DNA of 64,000 nucleotides, from assembly GCA_947471745.1 (NCBI GenBank), contig CANJKZ010000476.1, positions 124,001-188,000 on the forward strand, in the 5' to 3' direction. Position numbers and translations under genes: made by a program. The notes under the pieces are model-generated. The model searched no databases and was not told where the DNA came from. It saw nothing but the letters and a program-made list of their open reading frames with translations. Shown here piece after piece: positions 40,374 through 50,945 of the stretch; the first letter of the stretch is position 1; every line of letters starts with the position of its first letter. Origin of the DNA: Closterium sp. Naga37s-1. Taxonomy: Eukaryota; Streptophyta; Zygnematophyceae; Desmidiales; Closteriaceae.

Positions 40374-42697
40374 ATGGTGACGTCAAGCGAGGCCTCCCGC
40401 ACTTCCTTGGATGGTGTCGTTGTGAATTCCGGCGAACCCTGGACAACCGCGACGGTGTTCGACACGTCGGCGGTTCCATTTTTCACGGGACAAAACTACT
40501 CCGCGTGGACGTTTAAGTTCCAAGTGCCCATGATGGAGCGGGGACTTTGGGGTCTCTTCGATGGAACGGAGAAGAAGCCGGAAAACGAGAGCGACATCGC
40601 AGCATGGAAGAAGAAGGACCAAAAGGCGTTCGCTACGTTGATCTCACGCATCAGAATCAATCTCGTGAGCGCGGTGCGCACATGCATCAAGCTCGAAGCG
40701 TCGGCGCATGAAGCGTGGAAGCGGCTCGAGACGATTCACGTGAACAAGACTCTTCACGGCAAGATCCTAGCCCGGAATGCGTTCTTCACGGTGAAGTGGC
40801 GCGAGGGCGAATCGATGCACGAGTATGCGACTCGTGTGGAGGAACTCGGGGAAACGTTCATGGACCTCGGTGGAACGGTCACGGAGGAGGATTGGATTTT
40901 GACCTTGCTTTGCGGCCTTCCGGAAGAGTGGTCGACGTTGATTACGACACTCGAAAGCGTGCAAGATACTTGGACGAAGGAAATGGTGGTCGGACGGCTT
41001 CTCCATGAGGAATCGGGTCGTCGACAATTCGCTAATGAGAGCGTGGGGACCGCCATGTACTCCAGAGGGAGTTCTGGAAAAAATTCCAAGTGGAGCAAGG
41101 GTGCGACGAATGAATCGTCGGGTGGGAGCGAGCATCGCGGCAAGCGTCACTATTGCTGCAAATCGGGACACTTTTGGCGTGAGTGTCGAAAGAGGCCGAA
41201 CGATTGGACTCCATCGATGGCGCGGAACCAAGAGGGCAATACGCACACGGCATCTGGTGAGACGGATGATGCAAGGGAGTCACTCGTGTTATTGGCCGGT
41301 GACGGGATCAACACTCCAAGCGATGCGTGGTTCCTCGACACCGGCGCAACACAACACATGACGCACTCGGCATCGCTCCTCAACAACAGTGGTGCTCCGG
41401 GAGACGTCACGCGCATCGTCTTCGGAGACGACAAGTCACTACCGGTGGTTGGAGTGGGGAGCACGCGTCTCATCGTTGATGGCGGGCCGGTGGACGTCAT
41501 GAACGTGCTTCACGTCCCGGGGTTGAAGGTGAACCTTCTCTCCGTCTCGCAACTTGCGAAGAAGGGCGTGACCGCCACCATCGACGGCGCGAAGATGAAC
41601 CTCTTTTGGAAGGGGGAGCAATTCGCACAAGGCGTTCTCAACGGAGAACTCTACCAACTCAAGACGCGCCCGAGAGTGGCTTCATCCAACGTGGCACAAG
41701 GCTCCAAGGTGACTCTCAAGGCGTGGCATAATCGGCTTGTGCACGCCAACAACGAGTCGGTCAAAGAGTTGGCCAACCAAGAACTTGCGAAGGGCTTCGA
41801 CGTGATCGCCGGCGACGACGAGAAGGGCGTGTGCACGGCGTGTGTCGAAGGAAGAATGGCTCGCAAGCCATTTGGTAGCCGTACCTCACCCCTCGCTAAG
41901 GAGCCGCTCGCGCTTGTTCACATGGACGTGTGTGGACCGATGCGACGCACGACAAAGGGAGGAGCGCGCGGTTCCTCTTGGTGATGCTCGACGACGCGAC
42001 GCGGATGTGTTGGACCCGATTCTTGAAGGCTAAGGGAGATGCGGCCTTGGCAATTCAAGAGTGGGCGCTTGATGTTTGCGACGACGACAAGAAGCGGATC
42101 AGGTGTGTTCGCACCGATGGCGGCGGCGAATTCGTGAACAACGAGCTTGAAAAATGGATTAAGAGCAAGGGCATTAAGCACGACGCCATGACACCCTTCA
42201 CACCCCAACAAAATGGAGCGGCGGAGCGGCTTAATCGCACGTTGGTGGAAGCCGTTCGTTCACTACTTCAACACTCTAAGCTTGGGAGCGAGTGGTGGGG
42301 AGAGGCGAGTGCACTAGCGGCGTGGATTCGCAACCGTTTGCCGACGAAGGTGCTCCCGGGAACGACTCCGTTCGAAGCATGGACCGGAACGAAGCCGAAC
42401 CTATCCTGCCTACGCACCTTTGGGTGCCTTTGCTACTACCATGTACCGGACCCCCTTCGCCACAAGGCTCGTACGACGATCTACTTGGGAATTGCGGCGA
42501 ACGAGCGTGCGTGGCGAGTGTGGGACTTGGGTGACAAGCGCGTCGTCACATCTCGGGACGTGGTCTTCGATGAAGACAAGTTCCCGTCGAAGGAGAAACC
42601 AACCCAACAACTCACCTTCATTTTTCCGGCACGAGAGGAGGTTGAAGAGAGTGAAGTTCCACCTCAAGTGGAAAAGGAAGCCGAAAATGGAGGGGGA
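40374..42697 (+). pseudogene. Element B gag-protease-integrase, frameshifted
   Basis: It is the same protein as in element A (17798-20419), roughly 85-90% identical by eye. It starts MVTSSEASRTSLDG, with the knuckle altered to HYCCKSGHFWREC, protease AWFLDTGATQHMTH, and integrase HMDVCGPM. A duplicated CG at about 41968 shifts the frame, so the first frame ends at 41984 and the integrase continues in the next frame (FLLVMLDDATRMCWTR, RTDGGGEFVN, FTPQQNGAAERLNRT) to the nested insertion at 42698. The end of the protein resumes after it (44245-44520) and, like A, has no RT. Confidence 0.88.
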
Positions 42698-44239
42698 TGT
42701 TGAAAACATATTTTATATGAACTGTCCTTTGCATTAACTGTAGTGTAGGTTCATACTTTGTTGGTGGTGCACCCTTAGCTCTTGCCTATATGTACTGTTG
42801 TTTCTATAGTGCAACCCCTTCTCTTTTGGCCAATTCCTTCTCGCTACTCTCCTTCAACCCTAAACCTAAGTTCCTAAGCTACTCAAGCCATGGCTCCTAA
42901 GCCTAACTTACTCTAACTTCTTAACATGGTATCAGAGCGGTCTCGGGTTCGAATCTCGGTGTATGCACATATAGGCCGTTGCCGCTGTGCTCAGTCCTGG
43001 GCCTCCCATTGTGGGGGTGTGTCAGTAGATCTGCACTGTGGATGCCCGATTGATCCTAGGGGGGGTTACAGGCGCGTTTGCCTTGGGGGTTATGGGCGCA
43101 CAAACCCGCTACACAAACAAGCCCTTTTATCCCAATGGTCTAAGTGGTTGGGATTCTGACATGGTATCAGAGCATGTCCCTCCTAGCATGGTATCATTGG
43201 GCCCACCTTTAGCTTCCGCTCATGCGCCCTTCTGCCCGTCGCGCGCCCCGGGCGCGCGTTGTTTTCCTGCCCGTCGCGCGCCCCGGGCGCGCATCGGTTT
43301 CTGCCCGTCGCGCGCCTCGGGAGCGCGTCGGTTTCTGCCAGCCACACGCCCCACGCACTCTGCTGCCCTGCGCGCCCCAGCGCGCCCTGCTGCGGTGCGT
43401 GGCGGCTGCGGTGCGCGCGCCTGCTCCTTCACTGCACGCGCATCTACAGCCGCGGAGCAGCCCCTACCCCGCCCCCCTTCCCCCCCCCCCCCCCCCCCCC
43501 TTCCCTTTTCTCCTCCCTCTCCCTGCTGCGCGTGCCACAGGGGGAGGGGGGGAGGGTTTGGGGATGGCGGATGTGAGTAACCAGCCGCCCCTCCTCTCTC
43601 TCTCACTGCTGAACATGCCGCTGTGGGGTGGGGGAGGGTGTGGGGGAGACGTGGGAGTGGCGGTAGGGATGCCGAGGGTGTGAAGGGGGGTTTTGGGAAA
43701 ATGGGGGAGGTTGAAGGGGGGTGGCCGCCGTGAAGCCAGCAGCTCCAGTTGCCAGTGAGCCCGTTGCTCCGGTCGCCCGTGAGCCCGTTGCTCCAGCCGC
43801 TCATCTAGCCGCAGAGCCAGTTACTCCAGTTGCCCGTGTGCCAGTTGCTCCAGTTGCCCGTGTGTCAGTTGCTCCAGTTGCACGTGTGCCAACAGCTTCA
43901 GCTGCCGCCCACCACCTCCTCTCCTCTCATGGTCCCTCCTCCTCCTCACTTGCTGTCTCCTTCTTCCGCTGTGCTCTGCCTTGGGTGTACCCCTTCAGGG
44001 GGTGTTGACTGCACTGGTTATTGCTGTGAACAGGTTAGGGGGTGTGTTAACTGTAGTGTAGGTTCATACTTTGTTGGTGGTGCACCCCTAGCTCTTGCCT
44101 ATGTGTACTGTTGATTCTATGATGCAACCCCTTCTCTTTTGGCCAACTCCTTCTCGCTACTCTCCTTCAACCCTAAACCTAAGTTCCTAAGCTACTCAAG
44201 CCATGGCTCCTAAGCCTAACTTACTCTAGCTTCTTGACA
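42698..44239 (+). mobile_element. Nested non-autonomous LTR element inside element B
   Basis: The 5' LTR 42698-42926 (229 bp) and 3' LTR 44045-44239 (195 bp) differ mainly by a 34-bp segment after the first TGTT. Target-site duplication GGGGA at 42693-42697 and 44240-44244; element A gives the empty site. The primer-binding site TGGTATCAGAGC at 42927 runs on into GGTCTCGGGTTCGAATC, which resembles a tRNA B-box stretch. The interior has a GC-rich palindromic leader and no genes. Confidence 0.92.
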
Positions 44240-44244
44240 GGGGA

Positions 44245-44520
44245 GAGAACAACGAGGAGAGAGTTGATGATGTCATGGAGGTGCCACCAACCGCGGCGGC
44301 AACTACCTCCACACCTTCCTCCCCACCATTGGCATTGACCCATGAGCGTCGTGTACCTCGTCCTCACCCCAAGTACGCCGACTACGCTACGGTAGCCGTT
44401 GGGGAGTTGGATAAGGAGGGCGCGACATTTTGCTTCGCGACCAAGGTTGATGATGAACACGTGGATTCTCTCACGGAACCACTCCCTAAATATTCATCCC
44501 GTGCATGCTATGAGTATGTT
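44245..44520 (+). pseudogene. End of the element B polyprotein after the nested insertion
   Basis: It continues the linker region (TAAATTSTPSSPPLALTHER, HPKYADYATVAVGELDKEGA, SSRACYEYVGLG) as in element A. The stop present in A is changed here, so the frame would run into the LTR. Confidence 0.85.
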
Positions 44521-45143
44521 GGATTGGGACCTAGTGGGTTGGGTGCAAGGGGGAGTGTTGGCGGTCACGTGTGTTGGAAGCAAGCGGTGGTGGGGCGGTT
44601 GATATGCCCCCAACCCACCGAATGTGTTTCGGTGCTCACCATTTGAGCGAGCTGCAGGTTTTGCGAAGGGCTGCAGGTTGACTTCGGAAGACCCAGTCAA
44701 TTGGAGCCACATGGCAACACAAGAACAATTGAGACTGAAGAAGAATTCGGTTCGGAGAAATTCGGGTGCCGAATTTCACCCCTTCGAATTGTTACACGGA
44801 TGTTCGCGATACATCTCGTAGTGAGTAGATGTTATGTTACATGTGCGACTCGATGTATTGAGTAGCTATAAATGTGTTCGCCTTGTTTGCATGCATTATA
44901 CATTAGACAACAGAATCCAGAGAGCATCCTATCCTTCAACCTAGAGCATAGCTTAGGCCATGACTCTGCTCGATACTTAGTCGATTGACGCAATTGACGG
45001 CTCGTTGGAAAGCTAAGAGAGAGCTCTAGTTACTGGTGTAACTCCTAGTTCCTGCCAAGTAGAGGAGAAGCCTCTACCACCTTGTTCACCAGCTCCCGCT
45101 GAGCTGCCATGTACGAATCCGTGAGCGCCACAAAACCCTCCAT

Positions 45144-45646
45144 CTGAAGCATGGCTGGTCACCCTAAACCCCCTTGAACCCAAAAACTCTAATCCCGTTT
45201 CTCACCTCCAAGAAGGTCTGCGCCACCTTGTTCACCAGCTCCCGCTGAGCCGTAAGTGAAACCACCTTGTCCTGCTGCTTGACTTTATTAGCCGTTGAAA
45301 CCAAGGAGGATTTATTAGGAATTTATGGGAAAGACGAATGGACAAGGAGGCTTTCTGGTAATCTATGCCGTACAGCAACAAATTATACCTTGGGATGGCC
45401 AAAGTCTCTGCTAACCTGAAAATTGCGGTGGGGAGGCCTCTTTCTGCTGTCAAGTGGATCATATTGGCAAAACAAAAGGTTTAATTGATAGGTGCAAACA
45501 TCAGAACCATCAGGCGGTCCCTGCACCCGTTACAGGCGCCTAATCACCAGCTGCTCTCTTATTCTTGCACCAACACAACCACAAGCAGTGGCAGTGCCAA
45601 CTAGCTTTAAAAAAATATCCGCACGCTCATTCGCTTTGTAATTTCC
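45144..45646. other. 5' edge of MSH2-I and spacer to CHRD4
   Basis: A second partial copy of the MSH2 exon (AQRELVNKVAQTFLE) lies at about 45206-45252. The following AACCACCTTGTCCTGCTGCTT and the next 200 bp recur at 54165-54400, so the edge of the duplicated MSH2 piece is the same in both units. No other coding signal. Confidence 0.6.
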
Positions 45647-47352
45647 CTACTCCTTCGCGAATTGACCACGGCGCCATCAGGAAACCGCTTAGTGTGAATA
45701 TTTCCGTAATGCCCACTAGGCTTCTTAACAATATCCTTAAGAGCCTTCAGCATCGAATCCGATCAATCTTCCTTGTTTTTTCCAAGAGAGCCTTCACAGC
45801 GCCACTCCTCGTCGCCCTTCTTCTCGTAATGGCAAGGCAGGTCCAGCAGCACGTCGCCGTTCGCTCCCTTCTCCCCCTTGTGCACGTGCGTCTTGGTGGG
45901 CGGCATCTCGCCTTTCAGCCGGCTGGATTTCACCGTGTACTTGACCCACTTGGGCTTGTCGTCGTCCCTGAATGGCGATGGCACCAGGGGTAGAATCATC
46001 ACAGAAAAAGGGATAATCAGCGAAAAGCCACACGAGAGAGTTTGTGAACAAAAGAAGGATTCGGTTTGCCAATGACGTTTTTCTTATTTGTGAACACGCG
46101 TGGTACCAACTTAGTAGTAAGTACCCGCGTTACTCACAACCTCATTGAGCGTGTTACTACTCACATGTAGATGCTTAGTTTCATGTAGACGATGCCGCGG
46201 CTGTCACCGACGGCGTTCTTGGCAGCTTTGGAGTCGTTCTTGGGAACCTCGTTCGCTCCTAGAAGCTTGGCTGAGAAAGTGTCTGTCCAGGTGAGGGCGA
46301 GCAGGGTGAACGAGGATAAGATTGAGCGTGAGATGTGAGGGTGAGAGTGAGGAGGTGAGGAGCTGCCGCGCTGGAAGGAAATCCGTTGGAGCTTTATCAG
46401 CACGGGTAGAACGAGGTGAAATCTAAAGGTGTAACTTGATGCTGAAGGGATATTTTGGCTTGGAAATGTGACGAATCAGACCCGGAGTTCTTGGCGATCG
46501 AGCACGATTCAGTGTGGGAAGGAAGGGAGCAAGAGGAACTGACCAACATGCTCGTGGCTGTGTGCGAGTGCGAGCATCGCCGCGAGTAAAACTGCACACA
46601 AACAAACACGCGATACGCGGATTGAGTCCAATTCTTGAGAACTTTCTGTGGCGTTTCGAAAATCTTGATGAAATAAATATCGGCAGGTGAAGCATGCGGG
46701 CGAATGGGCTACGAAACAGCTGAGAAGTTGTTGTTGGAGATTACGTGTGTTGGAAGCAAGGTGGTGGTGGGGCGTTTGTATGCCCCCAACCCACCGAATG
46801 TGTGACTTGTGCTCACCTTCGAGTGAGTTGCAGGTTTGCGTGGGGTTGAGGATTGACTTCGGAAGACCCATTCGATTCGGTGCCACATGGCAGCACCAGG
46901 AACATTCGAGACCCAAGGAGAATTCGGATCGGTGAAATTCGAGAGTCGAATTTCACCCTTTCGATGTTACTCGAACATTCGCGAGTGTAGCGGTTCGAGG
47001 TTACTTGTGCGATTCGATCTTGTTTGCATGCTATAAATCTGTTTTCTTTGTATTGCATGCCATCATAGTGAAACTCAGAGTTCTTTGTACAAGGTACATT
47101 CGAACACAAATTCCAGAGAGCTTCTTTACTTGCATTCAAGAGCACCACCTAGCACGTGAACGCCTATATCTCGGAGAATACTTAGGCGATCGACGTGTTT
47201 GACGGCTCGTTGGAAAGCTAAGACAGAGCTCTATCGTTTAGAACAACTCCCAGTTCCTGCAAAGTAGAGGAGAGTCCTCTACAATAGTTGTAAGCCAAAT
47301 GCTGTCATGGACGCTTACCTAAGAGCAAGACGCGTGCAGGAATCGAGGCCAT
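45647..47352 (-). pseudogene. CHRD4: CHRD-domain gene with nonsense and frameshift, solo LTR in intron 1
   Basis: Exons on the minus strand: 47319-47352, 46544-46591 (VLLAAMLALAHSHEHV), 46165-46282 (LLGANEVPKNDSKAAKNAVGD) and 45647-45967. Exon 4 has CGA to TGA at 45763-45765 (KED then stop where the others have KEDRSDS) and a 4-bp deletion near its end (321 bp instead of 325), so the YGNIHTKRFPDGAVRG end is lost. Splice sites and promoter look intact, so it may still be transcribed. Intron 1 carries a solo LTR. Confidence 0.87.
46732..47286 (+). mobile_element. Solo LTR of the element A family in CHRD4 intron 1
   Basis: Exactly 555 bp, starting TGTTGGAGATTACG and ending CTACAATA (one base off CTACAACA). 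The duplication GTTGT is at 46727-46731 and 47287-47291; CHRD2 shows the empty site. It arose by recombination between the two LTRs of a full element. Confidence 0.95.
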
Positions 47353-47720
47353 TATGCCGAAGATTGAGATTCGTGGCAGCTTTTATTAGAAGGCGGAAAT
47401 AGAAGGAAGGCGGACTCGGATTCACTGCTTGCCAAGTCTAAGAGGCAAAGTGTAGGAAGGCGGGTGGCCACAAAATGAATTGCTTGTTGAGTGAAACCGC
47501 ACCAATTTATATAGTTACGTTTGTAAGCCAGGAGGGATTAGAAGGGGGCGCGCCGCGGCAACCCCAAGACAGCTCCAGTAAGCTCAGGTCGGGTGACGTG
47601 ACGATTACGCGTATTCGAGTCGCTGGAGCGATCTGCACTCGGCGTCTCACACGGCGCCATCTCACTCTGACCCTGATGCTTCTCATATAATTGCGTCGCT
47701 TTTTCAGGACAGTGCCTGAA
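47353..47720 (-). promoter_or_regulatory. CHRD4 promoter with TATA box
   Basis: CTATATAAAT (minus strand) at 47505-47514 is about 153 bp from the ATG, with the GAGCGATCTGCACTCGGCG block at about 47626-47644 and CATATAATTGCGTC at about 47685. Confidence 0.7.
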
Positions 47721-48559
47721 CTAGGCTCATATAATGCTATGCTGGGTCTGGCATGAACTGAGGTGAAGGTGAAAGCAAGAGCTTCTGGGTTCTGGCGTCA
47801 GGAATTTGGGAAGTCGGTTCGGTTCGGGCTGGGGAAAAGTGGTGCTGCCGAATGTCACGTGCCCGACGAGCAATAATCGTGACGCTGGTCGTTACGACTC
47901 ACGAGAAATGCTGCACCGTTCTGGTTTTATATGGAACCGTTCTAAAGCAGAAAGCATCTCGTGTTATCCCAGCGCAGTCTTATCAACCGTGCTGATAATT
48001 GAGACAGGATATCTCAAGATTGGTCCAATAATGGTGAGAGGACCACAGACAGAGTGGCGCTCACTGCGCTCCGTGGTCTCAAATAGAGACATTTAGAAAG
48101 ATCCGATAACCCGATACATAAATCAAAACATGGCATACTGAATGCATAAATTGAGATATGTTACATAGAATCAGAACAACCAACAATTCCACAAATTACT
48201 TACTAGAATGTGAATCCCAAGCAGAGTGCTCACTAGTGCAGCAACCCAACACTTTCCACTTGCCACATCACAAGTGTGAGCTTCTCCCTTGTCCCAAGTA
48301 CTAAGAGGCCTGTCTTCAAGCAGCTCTCGATGATAGAAGCTGGCTTCTAAGCCACTCATTTCCCTCCGCATCCCCCTCCAACGCCTTCACCTGCGCTGCT
48401 ACAGCCCTCAATGCCTCCTCTGCTGTCATTTTGTCGAGAGGCAGCGATGCAAACTCCCGAAGGAATTGCCGTGCTTGCCCCACTCCCTCCCTCTGCTCCT
48501 CCCCTCCATCCCGCTTACGTTTTTCTCCACCACCACCACCACCAGCAGCACCAGCATCT

Positions 48560-48592
<33 letters not shown>

Positions 48593-48789
48593 CCAGCAGC
48601 AGCGGCATGAGCAGCAGGAGGGGCAAAGTCTTCGAGCTCCTGTGCCTTGGCGCGTGCCATGGCCACCAACTCGGGAGGGAAATGTGCAAACTCTGCCACG
48701 TGGATCCCAAAGCTCTGATCACATGGGCCTGGTTGCACCTGGGAGGGGAGGGGGGAGTGGACAGAAAGAAAAAGGAACAAGAGCATCAG

Positions 48790-49165
48790 CATCAGCACAA
48801 GCACCAGAACCCGCAGTAGCAGCAGCAGCACCAGCAGCAGCCGCAGCACCAGCATCGGCACCAGCACCAGCAGCGCCATGAGCAGCAGGAAGGCTGTGCC
48901 TTGGCGAGTGCCATGGCGACCACCTCGGGAGGGAAGTGCGCAAACTCGGCCACGTGTATGCCAAATCTCTGATCACACGGACCCGGTTGCATCTGGGGGA
49001 GGCGAGAACAAAGGAGGAGGGAAGAAACAGCAGGACATAAACATAGTGAATGAATTCAGAAAATTGGAAGAGGGAAGTTGTGTAGGAATGGCATGAGGGC
49101 AGACTCTGCCATAAGGATGCCAAGGCTCTCTGGTCACACGGGTTCGGCCGCACCAGGAGGAGGGC
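48790..49165 (-). repeat. Two extra copies of the start of the MSH2 last exon
   Basis: [20 protein letters not shown] at about 48879-48992 after a CAG acceptor, followed by an Ala-coding GCA/GCT repeat at 48790-48880, and a more decayed copy at about 49090-49165. Confidence 0.8.
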
Positions 49166-49624
49166 AGAGGTTTGTGTGAGGAAGAAAAGTATGAGGGGTT
49201 CAGTTTCTGCGTCAGATGGCGAAATGTACGTGATCATATTCTTGATAATATTAGGAAAAATAGTCATAAAAAAGGAAAAACAAAATCATTTTATGATATG
49301 AAGGACTAGCAGATAGAAAGGAAACTCAGAAGAAAGGACAACGAAAAAGGTTGAGCAGTGTTGGAAGGAAGGAACCCAGCTCATTACCTTGTAAAGCATA
49401 GTGAGCTTCCTGGAAGCTTCGTCGATGTGTGCGCTGACGTGGAAGTTGGCAACACAATTGGAATCATCTCGGGTCTCGAGAGCCGTGAGCTCGTGAAAGT
49501 GCGTGGCGAAGAGGGTGGGCGCTTTCGTTACGTCCACTAGGTGTTCACAGATGGCCCAGGCGAGACCTGGTGGAAGGGGGATATACGAAGGAGAAGGAGG
49601 GGTGAGTGAGAGCGAGGCAGGCAG

Positions 49625-50010
49625 TAGTGAGCTCGTGAAAGTGCGTGGCAAAGAGGGTGGGTGCTCTGGTCAAGCCCACTAGATGCTCGCAGATAGCCCA
49701 GACAAGAGCTGGTGGCGGGATGGGAGTTGAAAAAACAGGGTCTGGAGAGCGTGAGCTCGTGAAAGTGCGTGGCGACGAGAGTACGCACTCTTGTAACGTC
49801 ACTAGGTGCTCACGGATAGCCCAGGCAAGTGTTTTTTGATAATTCTCAAAAAACACTCGGATAGCCAAGGCAAGACCTGGCGAGGGGATGGGAGGGGAAT
49901 TGGTGGGGGAAAACAGAGAGAATAAGAAAGAGCAGGGCCTCTGGAGTTGTGAGCTTGTGAAAGTGTGTGGCAAAGAGGGTGAACGTCTGTCCTCCAAGCC
50001 TCGTTCGGTC
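49625..50010 (-). repeat. Four extra copies of the MSH2 exon GLAWAICEHLV...FATHFHEL
   Basis: Copies at about 49628-49715, 49738-49828, 49857-49877 and 49940-49990 keep the CTCGTGAAAGTGCGTGGC-type core (complement of ATHFHEL). One junction has a 30-bp palindrome (49828-49857). Confidence 0.8.
49828..49857. repeat. 30-bp near-perfect palindrome at a duplication junction
   Basis: AGTGTTTTTTGA at one end and TCAAAAAACACT at the other around an AATTC centre, with one mismatch. Flanking direct copies: CGGATAGCCCAGGCAA before and CGGATAGCCAAGGCAA after. Nearly the same 30 bp recurs at 50703-50732. Confidence 0.9.
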
Positions 50011-50702
50011 CATCCTTCTGGACTTGTACACGGAGTGTTCGCTCTCGCACGCCCCAAAGCCACTACTTCTCGCACGCCGCGCACTCACCGAAGCCGTCGT
50101 AAGTGGACGTTCCTCGGCCCAGCTCGTCAATTATCACCAGCGAGTGCGGCGTGGCGGCATGCAGGATGGCGGCTGTCTCGAGCATCTCCGCCATGAACGT
50201 GCTCACTCCCCTCAGCTGAGACAAAGCAGAGAGAGAACACAAGGGGCGGAGGGAGTGCGGTTGGCTCAACAACAGCATGCTACCGTCATTCCAACTCCTC
50301 TTTTCCACCGACCACTTCCATTCCTCACCAGGCAAAAATCGCACCTCTGATGCTCACATCTGCCCCACCTGCTCGTCCCTAACATCTCCTGCCAGTCATC
50401 CCCTCCCCCTTCTCACCTTCCCTCCCTCTTCCATCCTTTACCCCTTCACCTGGCAATTGCCAGCGCCCACGCGGGCAAAGATAGCATCTGCAATATTCAC
50501 GTGTGTCCCCTTCTCCCACTCATCCTCTCCCCATCACCTGCCAGTCAACCCTCCTCCCCCCTCACCTAGCAATCCCCAGCGCCCACACGGGCAAAGATGG
50601 CGTCTCGAATGCTCACGTGTGCCCTTTCCACTCGTCCTCCTCCCCAACCCGCATCTCCTGCCATTCGCCCATTCACCCACCATTTCCTCCTCACCGCCCT
50701 CA

Positions 50703-50732
50703 AGTGTTTTTTGAGAATTCTAAAAAAACACT
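50703..50732. repeat. 30-bp near-perfect palindrome with a 12-bp flanking duplication
   Basis: AGTGTTTTTTGAGAATTC plus its near complement. TCACCGCCCTCA is repeated exactly on both sides (50691-50702 and 50732-50743). Confidence 0.92.
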
Positions 50733-50756
50733 CACCGCCCTCATCCTCCCCCCATT

Positions 50757-50945
50757 GAACCTGCCCTCCATTGCATCTCCCCTCCATTGCATCTCCCCTC
50801 CATTGCATCTCCCCTCCATTGCATCTCCCCTCCATTGCATCTACCCTCCATTGCATCTCCCCTCCATTGCATCTCCCCTCCATTGCATCTCCCCTCCATT
50901 GCATCTCCCCTCCATTGCATCTCCCCTCCATTGCATCTCCCCCCC
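50757..50945. repeat. 16-bp minisatellite
   Basis: About eleven copies of CTCCATTGCATCTCCC in an MSH2-II intron. It is absent from the matching place in MSH2-I. Confidence 0.95.

Larger units (their letters stand above)
39766..45079 (+). mobile_element. Copia-type LTR element B, RT-less, carrying a nested element
   Basis: LTRs at 39766-40323 and 44556-45079 are related to those of element A. The duplication CCTTG is at 39761-39765 and 45080-45084, inside an MSH2-I exon. The outermost bases have decayed (ATTTTTGG for TGTTGG; CTACCA for CTACAACA). The primer-binding site CGGTATCAGAGC is at about 40325. The interior is gag-protease-integrase as in A, with a 2-bp frameshift and a nested 1542-bp element. 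Confidence 0.92.
32345..45143 (-). pseudogene. MSH2: MSH2-I: 3' half of a MutS homologue 2 gene, broken by three LTR insertions
   Basis: MSH2 recognises mismatches together with MSH6 or MSH3. Only the end of the lever/clamp region and the ATPase domain are present. Recognisable exons: last 32345-33245; 33631-33809 (FATHFHEL); 34514-34639; 37448-37558; 37927-37998 (Walker A GPNMGGKST); 38353-38442; about 39382-39462; and 39732-39765 continued at 45085-45143. Defects: a solo LTR in the last exon, an LTR element in an exon copy (35075-37028), element B in the exon at 39766, CAG to TAG at the end of 37448-37558, and a one-base loss in the [14 protein letters not shown] exon. Many extra exon copies fill the introns. 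No 5' half is present. Confidence 0.85.

Noticed and set aside
49828..50732. Bacterial-type terminators or toxin-antitoxin hairpins
   Set aside because: The palindromes lie in introns of eukaryotic genes, with no bacterial genes around.
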